Shown here piece by piece: positions 45,674 through 53,242 of a DNA stretch of 64,000 nucleotides. A program made the position numbers and the translations under genes. Position 1 is the first letter of the stretch. Each line of letters starts with the position of its first letter. Location: assembly GCA_022511145.1 (NCBI GenBank), contig JAFLSC010000004.1:1-64000 (forward strand), written 5' to 3'. The notes beneath the pieces were generated by a model. It was not told the DNA's origin. It was given only the letters and a program-made list of their open reading frames with translations, and made no database searches. The stretch comes from Helicobacter sp. GTDB lineage: Bacteria; Campylobacterota; Campylobacteria; Campylobacterales; Helicobacteraceae.

Positions 45674-45889
45674 ATGGTAGAATTAGATGTTAGAGGGCTT
45701 TATTGTCCTGAACCTGTGCTCAATCTCAAACCTTTGTTAGACAAGGGCGAGAGTCAAATCAAAGTGTTTTGCAGTTGTGGGGCTTCAAGCGATAATATCA
45801 AAAGAATGGCTCAAAGTTATCATTATGAGGTAAAATGCCTAGAATCAAACGAGCAAGAACTTGTTTATGAGCTTCACAAACAAGGTTAA
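45674..45889 (+). CDS. TusA/YedF-family sulfur (selenium) carrier protein
   Basis: This 71-residue protein carries the TusA-family active site LDVRGLYCPEPVLNLKPLL, with the CPxP motif whose cysteine accepts persulfide or perselenide. Two further cysteines (VFCSCGASS) follow at about residues 33 and 35. It starts at ATG 45674, directly after yedE, with AAAGGAGA upstream. An in-frame ATG at 45635 lies within yedE and is less likely. Adjacent to yedE, the YedF-like role in selenium traffic is the best inference, while tRNA thiolation is the alternative. Confidence 0.85.
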   Translation: MVELDVRGLYCPEPVLNLKPLLDKGESQIKVFCSCGASSDNIKRMAQSYHYEVKCLESNEQELVYELHKQG

Positions 45890-46000
45890 ACGAAACATTT
45901 AAACGCAAAGAAATTTAAGAACTTAAGGACTTGAGAGTAAATTTTAAAGATTTTCTTTCAAAGTCCGATTTATATAAAAAGGCAAATCAATGGAGCTAAA

Positions 46001-46081
46001 GTGGAACTAAAGTCTCATTATTATAATTATTACTATGATTTAGAGCATTCACACATTGCTAAATTAAATTTTGACGTCTGA
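46001..46081 (+). CDS. Tyr/His-rich micro-ORF of 26 codons
   Basis: A GTG with GGAG 5 bases upstream opens a 26-codon frame, MELKSHYYNYYYDLEHSHIA then KLNFDV, ending 5 bases before the desulfurase-like ATG. It has six Tyr and three His residues, no membrane helix and no known family. The frame and ribosome site look better than chance, and it sits in the 197-base gap of an otherwise tight cluster. It could be a leader peptide coupling translation to the next gene or a small metal- or selenium-related protein. It could also be chance. Confidence 0.4.
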   Translation: MELKSHYYNYYYDLEHSHIAKLNFDV

Positions 46082-46086
46082 ATTAA

Positions 46087-47241
46087 ATGATTTACTTAGA
46101 TAATGCCGCCACTTCTTTTCCCAAAGCTCCAAATGTTAAGGCTGCAATGTGCGATTTTTTAGACAACATAGGAGCAAGTGCTGGACGCAGTGCTTATGCC
46201 TCTTCGATACAATCAGCCCGCATTCTTTTTGAAACAAGAAAGCTTCTAGCTTCTATGGTGGGACTTAAGGATTGTAAGAGAGTTTTTTTCACACTTAATG
46301 CCACAATGGCAATCAACACTGCCTTACAAGGCTTTTTAAAGCCTAAAGACAAAGTGCTTATCACGCAAATGGAGCATAATGCGATTAAACGACCTTTAAA
46401 TTTTCTTAAAGAAAAAATCGGTATAGAGATTGTGGAACTTCCCTGCAATGAGTTTTGTGAGCTTGATTTAAAAGAAGCACAAAAGCATTTTAAAGGGGCT
46501 AAACTCCTTGCTTGTATGCACGCTAATAATGTCAGTGGAGCCATAATCCCACTTGATGAGCTAAGCATTTTATGCAAGAAAAATGGAGTGAAATTCTTAC
46601 TCGATGCGGCTCAAAGTCTCGGTTGTGTCCCTCTTTTTGATGTGATGAAAAAAGTGGATTTTTTATGTTTTAGTGCTCATAAGGGTTTGCTTGCCCCTAT
46701 GGGCGTTGGAGGGCTGATTGTCAGCGATGATTTTGATACAAACTCCCTTACTCCTCTTGTTTTTGGTGGCACAGGAAGTGCAAGTGAGTTAGAGTTTCAA
46801 CCCTCTTTTTTGCCCGATAAATTTGAAAGTGGGACGCCAAATATGCACGCTATCGCTGGACTTAAGGCGGCTTTAGAATGGATTGAAACTTATGGGGTGG
46901 ATAAAATCCATCAACACGAATGTGAAATCAGAAATTATTTTTTAGAAAATCTTTCAAAGCAAGAAAATATAAAGCTTTACCCTACTTTTGGAGAAAGCGT
47001 GGGAATTTTATCTTTTGATATTCCAAGGCTTAATTTATCGCATATAAGCGAACTCCTTGGCGAAAATGGAATTTGCGTGCGTGTGGGTTTGCACTGCTCC
47101 CCCTCTTCACATAAAACGATAAAAAGTTTTAAACGCAAAGGCACGATTCGCTTAAGTGCAGGGGTTTTTACAACGCATAGTGAGGCAAACAAAGCTTTAG
47201 AAGTGATTTTAAGGATTGCAAAATGCAAGGATATATCTTAG
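46087..47241 (+). CDS. Cysteine desulfurase-like class V aminotransferase
   Basis: This PLP enzyme of 384 residues should release sulfur (or selenium) from cysteine or selenocysteine. It begins YLDNAATSFPKAPNVKAAM. The PLP lysine is in CFSAHKGLLAPMGVGGLIV, preceded by LLDAAQSLGCVPLFD, and a catalytic-loop cysteine is in VRVGLHCSPSSHKTI near residue 341. This short-loop form is the SufS/CsdA-like group often annotated in selenium clusters next to DUF3343. It overlaps the DUF3343 gene by 19 bases. Whether Se or S is the physiological substrate is not visible. Confidence 0.85.
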   Translation: MIYLDNAATSFPKAPNVKAAMCDFLDNIGASAGRSAYASSIQSARILFETRKLLASMVGLKDCKRVFFTLNATMAINTALQGFLKPKDKVLITQMEHNAIKRPLNFLKEKIGIEIVELPCNEFCELDLKEAQKHFKGAKLLACMHANNVSGAIIPLDELSILCKKNGVKFLLDAAQSLGCVPLFDVMKKVDFLCFSAHKGLLAPMGVGGLIVSDDFDTNSLTPLVFGGTGSASELEFQPSFLPDKFESGTPNMHAIAGLKAALEWIETYGVDKIHQHECEIRNYFLENLSKQENIKLYPTFGESVGILSFDIPRLNLSHISELLGENGICVRVGLHCSPSSHKTIKSFKRKGTIRLSAGVFTTHSEANKALEVILRIAKCKDIS

Positions 47242-47447
47242 TTTATACCACTTCAAGTGCCTTTGAAAGTGAGGAAATTTTAAAAAAGCTCGAAAATGTA
47301 AAAATCAAACTCGTGCCAACCCCTAGGGAATTTTCAAGTGATTGCGGGATTGCTGTGTGGTTTGAATGCGAGGATTTAGAACCTTTAAACAAAGCTTTAA
47401 ATCAAAACAAAATAGAATATGAAATCAAGATAAAACCTGATGAATAA
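47223..47447 (+). CDS. DUF3343 putative Se/S carrier-like protein
   Basis: This 74-residue protein matches the DUF3343 pattern: YILVYTTSSAFESEEILKKL, LVPTPREFSSDCGIAVWF (the single Cys near residue 38 is the likely carrier residue) and a terminal KIEYEIKIK strand. DUF3343 proteins occur beside YedE, YedF and class V aminotransferases. It overlaps the preceding desulfurase-like gene, so it is its likely partner. The carrier role is proposed in databases from context and not shown here. Confidence 0.8.
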   Translation: MQGYILVYTTSSAFESEEILKKLENVKIKLVPTPREFSSDCGIAVWFECEDLEPLNKALNQNKIEYEIKIKPDE

Positions 47448-47551
47448 AAATTTACATTATAAATTTTACTTTGATTATCTTTTTAAATAGATTAATTTAT
47501 AGCATCTTTAAGCTTAACCTACCCCAAAGCTTAACAAATTAAGTATTAGTT

Positions 47552-47560
47552 GGGGGGGGG
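47552..47560 (+). repeat. Intergenic poly-G tract (G9)
   Basis: Nine G in a row, 70 bases before the SGNH gene start and about 30 bases upstream of a TATAAT near 47590. Length changes here could alter promoter strength, which is a known Campylobacterota mechanism. Confidence 0.75.
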
Positions 47561-47629
47561 ATTAATGAATTTAATATTAATTTTGGTTATAATTTGATTA
47601 TATTATTTTAGTTTAGATAAGGATTTTCA

Positions 47630-49289
47630 ATGCCCAAAAACATTATTTTATTAGGCGGAAGCAATAGCGTAATGGTTAATGGACTGCAAAAAGGTTTAAG
47701 AGAGGGTATAGAAAAATTCAATCTTGCTTTAGAAGAACAAAGTCAAACCTCAAAAGAACAAAATCAAGTTAATAAAAACTTATCTAATAAAGAAATAATT
47801 AATGGGGGGGGGGCAAATTAACCTTTTATAATTTGGCTTTAGGTTCTTGCACTTCCATTCAAAATTTTTATGAAATCAAAAGAGAAAGAAATCAAGAAAT
47901 TTTAAAAAATGCCGAGCTTATTATCACAGAATCAAATATTAATGAAATAAATCATTCTAATTCTATAAGAAACCTATCTACTCACTTGATTTACTACAAC
48001 CTTTGTTTTTTCTATAAAGAGCTTTATTTTCTAAAGAAAAAAATTTGCGTTTGTATTTTACCCTATCCTCATGCAGATTATAAAATCATCAACAATGTCC
48101 ACAGAAAACTTTGTCTTAAATATGGTTTTAACATCATCGATATGCAAAGCTATTATGAAAAGGTTGATTTGGTTGAATTTGGCGAGAAAGCAGACCCTTC
48201 CCACCCTCTACCTAGCATTATGAAATTGTTAGGCAGGAGTATCATCACTTCTTTGGGCGATTTCCATCTCCCTAAAAACTCAATATCATCAATGACAATC
48301 CCAAATTCAAAGTTTGCACTCCAAAAGATATGAAACTTCTAAGCGGAACTTTAGAAGAAATAAGAATGCACAATTCTATGTATGATGAGACAGCTTTTAG
48401 GCTTACAAAAGAGACTAAAATACAATTTCCAGAAGCATTTGAGGGGGATTTTGTCATAGGGGTGCATACTTGGAACAAAGGTGGAGGATATGGCAAATTT
48501 TTTAATGAATACTCAAGTCTTATTTTAGAAAATCAAAAAACAAGTATAAGCAAAGAAAGTAATTGCTTGAATGTAGTTTTAGAAATTCACAATGATTTTT
48601 TAATTGATGAGCAAAGTTATGTGGAATATAATCAAAACGATAATGCTTGTTTTAAAGAATATTTTTGTGCTATGGGCTCTTGGCATAAAAATGCTAAAAG
48701 AATAGAATATTGCGATATTATTGCCTTTTTTCTTGCTAGCAATAATGAACTTACAGATAAAGAAGATTTAAAGCTTTTAGAGAATTTAAATACTCTTGCA
48801 GACCTTACCCTAGAACTTCCAAAAGACTATGATTTTTCTTATCTTATCCCTCCTGTTGAAGTGTATAAAGAAATCATTGAGGAGTATTGTGCTAGAATGG
48901 ACCCTAGAAAACTTGCTCCTTTACAAAAAGAAATTAAGGATTTAAAATTATTTGGCACAGCCACTCAAAGAATCCACAACCACTTATCCTATAAACTCGG
49001 GCAAATTATGATAAGAAATTCTAAATCTTTCTTTGGCTTTATTAAAATGCCTTATCTTTTAATAGCTGTAACCTTAGCTCATAAAGAACAAGAAAAGATT
49101 TACAAAGAAAAAATCAAAGCAAATCCAAATTTAGCTCTTTCCCCTTTAGAATCTTACAAAGACTATCAAGCCTTAAAAGAAAAAGAATGTCTCACTTATA
49201 AATTAGGAGAAGCTTTTATCAAAGCTACTAAAACTTGGTATAAAGGAGGATTTATTAAATTCTTTTTTGAAGTAAAACTTTTTGTATAG
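47630..49289 (+). pseudogene. Phase-variable SGNH hydrolase-like surface-modification gene, off and frameshifted
   Basis: One original gene of about 550 codons is now in three pieces. Piece 1 (47630-47821) begins KNIILLGGSNSVMVNGLQKG, an SGNH-type block I, and stops just after the G10 tract. Piece 2 (open from the tract to 48333) has NLALGSCTSIQNFYEIKRER and DPSHPLP, a DxxH catalytic pair. It joins piece 1 in frame with 8 or 11 G. Piece 3 (to 49289) reads back in frame upstream of its ATG as PKFKVCTPKDMKLLSGTLEE if the A5 run at 48274-48278 were A6. Piece 3 has VIGVHTWNKGGGYGKFFNEY and KAPR-like EYCDIIAFFLAS segments. A role in capsule or lipooligosaccharide modification is inferred. Piece 3 could be translated alone from an ATGA overlap. 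Confidence 0.75.
47804..47813 (+). repeat. Poly-G tract (G10) inside the SGNH gene
   Basis: Ten consecutive G, 58 codons after the start codon. With G10 the frame ends at TAA 47819-47821; 8 or 11 G would open it into the next coding piece. This is a slipped-strand contingency site. Confidence 0.88.
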
Positions 49290-49338
49290 GGAATTTAAAA
49301 GCAAAAAAGCTAAACAAGAATGATTCAAATATCTTGTC

Positions 49339-49436
49339 ATTACGAGACAAATTGCTAGATTTTTCGTGGCAATCTTTTTTGTGGTAATCTAACAAAAGAT
49401 TGCTTCGGATTGCTTTGGAATTTCATTCCTCGCAAT
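49339..49436. repeat. Paired dispersed palindromic repeats
   Basis: A long-type copy at 49339-49373 (ATTAC...GCAAT) and a short-type copy at 49409-49436 (ATTGC-TTT-GGAAT-TTC-ATTCC-TC-GCAAT), plus loose halves. They fill most of the 369-base gap after the SGNH gene; the remainder shows no gene. Confidence 0.7.
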
Positions 49437-49658
49437 GACTGAAAAAGGCAATGATAAAGAATTGCTTTAGCAAAGTATCGTAATAACAAAAGTAAAGCAG
49501 TTTGAAGTAAAATCTAAGCAAATAACGCAAAGATTTGAAGTGAGAATTAAAAAGAAAAGCAGGAAAGTTTAAAGAAAAAAGACAATAAAAATGAAAGTCT
49601 AAATTAAAGTTGGTTTATTTTATGTGCAAAGAGGAGCAAGAATTGATTATTTGATAAT

Positions 49659-50279
49659 TTAATGCGGAAAGACATCTAAAATCGTTTGCATTAAAGAGTG
49701 TTCCCAAAAACTTTGCGGGAAAAGATATTTGCCGCCTAAGATAGGAAAATTAATCTGCATATAAGGCACTTCAAAATCTAAATAAGTTTTAATGGATTCT
49801 TCCAAAAAAGTCGTGCAATAAAGAGAAGTAGAATCGGATTTTAAAATAAAAGGTTGCCCAAGATAGCTTTGTGCCTTTTTAGCAATCTCTGCTCTTATTT
49901 TTGGATTTACCTTGAGTCTTTTTACTCCAAAAGTTCGGGATTGGCTTAAAAACTCCTCTAAAGAGCTTAAAATAACTTGATTTTTATGTTGGGGTTTATC
50001 ATTGGTTGTAGCGTGGATAATTGTTAGAGGTTGAGTAGAGACAATCATTCCGATATGAGAAAAATATGAATGGCTAAGGTAAGCAATAAGGACACTATCA
50101 GAATCCAAGCCTTTACGAAAAACAAAATCGCCCACTTGAAATTGTGATTTAAGGTTTTTAGGGAGATTTTGGAGGGGGATTCCTTGGGGATAATGGGTGC
50201 TTTGAATAAAAAAAGCAATAAAGACTAAAAAACCTAGAAAAACAAAATTTTTGAGCCTTAATATCAATTTTAATCCCAA
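49659..50279 (-). CDS. YiiX/YebB-like permuted papain-fold cysteine hydrolase
   Basis: This 206-residue protein has an N-terminal membrane or signal segment (about residues 10-27, NFVFLGFLVFIAFFIQS). A permuted NlpC/P60-like fold follows: GDFVFRKG, SHIGMIVSTQPLTIIHA with the catalytic His, and SLYCTTFLEESIKTYL with the catalytic Cys near residue 162. YLGQPFILK precedes the Cys. Such proteins cleave amide or lipid-linked bonds at the envelope; the substrate is unknown. It follows the lipoprotein gene with a 3-base gap, so the pair is likely co-expressed. Confidence 0.75.
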   Translation of the reverse strand: MGLKLILRLKNFVFLGFLVFIAFFIQSTHYPQGIPLQNLPKNLKSQFQVGDFVFRKGLDSDSVLIAYLSHSYFSHIGMIVSTQPLTIIHATTNDKPQHKNQVILSSLEEFLSQSRTFGVKRLKVNPKIRAEIAKKAQSYLGQPFILKSDSTSLYCTTFLEESIKTYLDFEVPYMQINFPILGGKYLFPQSFWEHSLMQTILDVFPH

Positions 50280-50282
50280 AAT

Positions 50283-50690
50283 CTATCTAACATCAATTTT
50301 CCATTCATCATCAACAAAAATAAGACTATAATCTAGTGTTTTACTTGATTTGTCTCCAAAAATCACTTCGATTTTAACATCAGCTCTATCCTTGCTTGTT
50401 TGATTGAATTCCTTAGCAACAATTTTATCAACCCCACCTTTTACTTCTACTTCCCCTTGTGCTTCAAGTATCATTGTCCTAATTTTTCCTGCAAACATTT
50501 TACCATCGGGAGATTCCCATTCTTCTTTAGTCATATCAAAATACGAAAAAGCCTCTTCAACTTTACCTTCATAAATAGCTTTAGTTGCAGCAATAGCAAC
50601 TTGTTCTGCCCCTAGTGTGCTACAAGCATTAAAAATTACACTTATCATACTAACTAAAATCAAATGGATTGCAAATTTGAACTTCATCAT
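50283..50690 (-). CDS. Small lipoprotein, NTF2-like (DUF4878-type)
   Basis: This 135-residue protein has a signal peptide with lipobox VIFNACS (Cys at about 22) and a small alpha/beta domain. The domain begins EQVAIAATKAIYEGKVEEAF and ends SLIFVDDEWKIDV, the usual strand pattern of DUF4878 lipoproteins. These are anchored in the envelope and have no known enzymatic role. Two adjacent ATGs are possible starts. It lies upstream of the YiiX-like gene on the same strand. Confidence 0.65.
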   Translation of the reverse strand: MMKFKFAIHLILVSMISVIFNACSTLGAEQVAIAATKAIYEGKVEEAFSYFDMTKEEWESPDGKMFAGKIRTMILEAQGEVEVKGGVDKIVAKEFNQTSKDRADVKIEVIFGDKSSKTLDYSLIFVDDEWKIDVR

Positions 50691-50832
50691 TAACTTATTC
50701 CTTAATTTCTTGCAAGATTAAAGTCTGCTATTATAACAAAATTTTTATCCAAAAAGTAAAATAATCTTTATTAAAATTAAACTAGGGTATTCTTTGCTAT
50801 ACTTTTTAAATTCTAAAATAAAAGGAAGTCTT

Positions 50833-53028
50833 ATGACAATCACATACACGCTTACAGATGAATCACCCGCGTTGGCAACTTACTCCTTTTTGCCCATTGT
50901 TAAAGCTTTTTTGAAAAAAGCTAAAATTCAAGTGGAAACTTCGGATATTTCCTTATCAGCTAGAGTTTTGGCACAATTTCCTGAACTTTTAAGCCCCGCA
51001 CAAAAAGTTGAAGATGCTTTGGAGATTTTGGGTAATCTTGTAACAAAGCCCGATGCAAATCTTATTAAAACACCAAATATTTCTGCGTCTATCCCTCAAC
51101 TTAAAGCAACTATCAAAGAATTGCAAGATAAAGGCTATAAAATTCCTAATTTTCCTGATGAGCCTAAAAATGCAGAAGAAAAAGCTATCCGTGAAAAATA
51201 TCAAAAAGTGCTTGGTTCAGCGGTAAATCCCGTATTAAGACAAGGAAATTCCGATAGGCGATGCACCAAAGCGGTTAAATTGTATTCACAAAAGAATCCT
51301 TATCGCGTTGTGCCTTTTGATAAAAATTCTAAGACAAGAGTTTCTTATATGCAAAGTGGGGATTTTTTCGATAATGAAAAGGCTGTTTTGATTCCTAGTG
51401 CTACTACCGCAAAGATTGAATTTATCGGTTCTAATGGAACTGAAATCTTAAAAGAAGGTCTAAAGCTTGAACAAAATGAGATTTTAGATGCGACTTTTAT
51501 GAGTGCGAGTAAATTAAGCGATTTTTATCTTAAAGAAATTGAATCTTGCAAAAAAGATGGCACTTTGCTCTCGCTTCATTTAAAAGCCACAATGATGAAA
51601 GTTAGCGACCCTGTTATTTTTGGCTATGCGGTTAAAGCGTATTTTAAAGAGCTATTTGAAAGTTATAAAGAAGAGCTAGAGAGACTCGGCGTGAATGCTA
51701 ATAATGGTGTCTCTGAACTTTTAAGTAAGATTGAATCCTCACCTAAGAAAAGTGAAATTTTAGCAAAATATAATGAGATTCTCTCCAAAAGTGCTGCTCT
51801 CTCAATGGTAAATTCTGATAAAGGTATTACGAACTTGCACGTTCCTAGTGATGTGATTGTTGATGCCTCAATGCCTGCAATGCTTAAAAATGGGGCAAAA
51901 CTTTGGGATAAAGACGGCAAAGAAAGAGACACTAACGCCCTTATCCCCGATAAAACTTATGCAACAATCTATGAAGCTGTGATAGAAGATTTGCATAAAT
52001 CTGGCACACTTGAGCCTACTAAACTAGGAAGTGTGTCTAATGTTGGCTTAATGGCAAAAAAAGCTCAAGAATACGGCTCACACGATAAAACTTTCATTGC
52101 CAAAGAAGACGGGACATTTAGAATCGTGAATGAAAAAGGCGAAGTTTTGCTTGAACACAAAGTGCAAAAGGGTGATATTTACCGAGCAAACCAAGCAAAA
52201 TTTGATGCGGTGTTAAATTGGATTGATTTAGGAGTAGAGAGAGCTGATATTACAGGCAATCACGCAATTTTCTGGCTAGATGTCAAGCGTCCAAGCAATA
52301 AAATTATGATTGATTTGGTGCAAAAACGACTCAAAGAGCTAGGAAAAAATATCGAGATTTTAGCACCCAAAGAGGCGTGTTTAAAATCTTTAGAGTTAAT
52401 TCGTGCGGGGAAAGATGTGATTTCTATTAGCGGTAATGTTTTAAGAGACTATCTGACTGATTTATTCCCTATTTTAGAGCTTGGAACAAGTGCTAAAATG
52501 CTCTCTGTCGTGCCTATGCTTAATGGTGGAGCGATGTTTGAAACCGGTGCGGGTGGGTCTGCACCTAAACAAGTTGAACAGCTTGTAGAAGAAAATCACT
52601 TGCGTTGGGATAGTTTAGGGGAGTTTTTAGCTCTGCAAGCAAGCTTGGAATTTTATGGACAAAAAAATAATGACAAGAAAGCAAAAGTCTTGGCAAGCTC
52701 GCTAGATAGTGCCATTGGTGAGTGGCTTAACAATAATAAAGCCCCTTCACGAAAAGTAGGTGAAGATGACAACCGCACAAGCCATTTTTATTTGAGCTTA
52801 TATTTTGCTAATGCGTTGGCAAATCAAAATGATGATGCGGAGCTAAAATCGCATTTTACACAGATTGCTAAAGAGCTTAAAGATAATGAAAGCAAGATTC
52901 ATCAAGAATACCTTAATGCTCAAGGAAGTAAAGTAGATTTGGGCGGATATTACAAGCTTGATGATGAAAAATGCAATAAAATTATGCGTCCTAGCCAAAC
53001 TTTTAATGCTATTTTGGCAAAAATCTAA
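50833..53028 (+). CDS. icd: Isocitrate dehydrogenase, NADP-dependent, monomeric type
   Basis: This TCA-cycle enzyme oxidatively decarboxylates isocitrate to 2-oxoglutarate. At 731 residues it is the large monomeric form, unrelated in length to the roughly 425-residue dimeric enzyme of H. pylori. Recognisable segments are YTLTDESPALATYSFLPIV at the N-terminus, NPVLRQGNSDRRCTKAVK (near 134), DASMPAMLKNGAKLWDKDGK and LNGGAMFETGAGGSAPKQVE. I start at ATG 50833 after AAAGGAAG; an in-frame ATG at 50794 lies in the promoter area. The monomeric type is also found in Campylobacter. It is a single-gene unit followed by a hairpin. Confidence 0.94.
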   Translation: MTITYTLTDESPALATYSFLPIVKAFLKKAKIQVETSDISLSARVLAQFPELLSPAQKVEDALEILGNLVTKPDANLIKTPNISASIPQLKATIKELQDKGYKIPNFPDEPKNAEEKAIREKYQKVLGSAVNPVLRQGNSDRRCTKAVKLYSQKNPYRVVPFDKNSKTRVSYMQSGDFFDNEKAVLIPSATTAKIEFIGSNGTEILKEGLKLEQNEILDATFMSASKLSDFYLKEIESCKKDGTLLSLHLKATMMKVSDPVIFGYAVKAYFKELFESYKEELERLGVNANNGVSELLSKIESSPKKSEILAKYNEILSKSAALSMVNSDKGITNLHVPSDVIVDASMPAMLKNGAKLWDKDGKERDTNALIPDKTYATIYEAVIEDLHKSGTLEPTKLGSVSNVGLMAKKAQEYGSHDKTFIAKEDGTFRIVNEKGEVLLEHKVQKGDIYRANQAKFDAVLNWIDLGVERADITGNHAIFWLDVKRPSNKIMIDLVQKRLKELGKNIEILAPKEACLKSLELIRAGKDVISISGNVLRDYLTDLFPILELGTSAKMLSVVPMLNGGAMFETGAGGSAPKQVEQLVEENHLRWDSLGEFLALQASLEFYGQKNNDKKAKVLASSLDSAIGEWLNNNKAPSRKVGEDDNRTSHFYLSLYFANALANQNDDAELKSHFTQIAKELKDNESKIHQEYLNAQGSKVDLGGYYKLDDEKCNKIMRPSQTFNAILAKI

Positions 53029-53042
53029 TTATTTTTAGAAAC

Positions 53043-53065
53043 TTTAGCCTCTTAAAGAGGCTAAA
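53043..53065 (+). terminator. Probable terminator hairpin after icd
   Basis: TTTAGCCTCTT-A-AAGAGGCTAAA, an 11-base perfect stem 15 bases after the icd stop. The U-run after the stem is lacking, so termination strength is uncertain. Its AGAGGCT core resembles the hairpin at 23757. Confidence 0.5.
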
Positions 53066-53212
53066 AGGTATTACAGGTTAATCTAAATCTCCTTTTTATA
53101 TTTATTGTGTCTATATTCACAAATTTGCAATTAAAATGCTAATAGTTTTGTGTGTTTTATTGTTTAACCTTATAAGATTTATATTACTTTTATCAAATAT
53201 TTATATTTATTG

Positions 53213-53218
53213 TATAAT
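53213..53218 (+). promoter_or_regulatory. -10 box upstream of the exonuclease-RecQ-UvrD gene
   Basis: TATAAT 24 bases before the ATG, within a very AT-rich stretch, so chance occurrence is possible. The leader would be short (about 18 bases). Confidence 0.4.
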
Positions 53219-53242
53219 TATCAAAAATCAAAGTGAGTAATA

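Noticed and set aside
47833..48333. Separate gene beginning at an internal start codon
   Set aside because: The conserved-looking frame continues upstream to the G10 tract (KLTFYNLALG), so this is the middle of a frameshifted gene and not an independent one.
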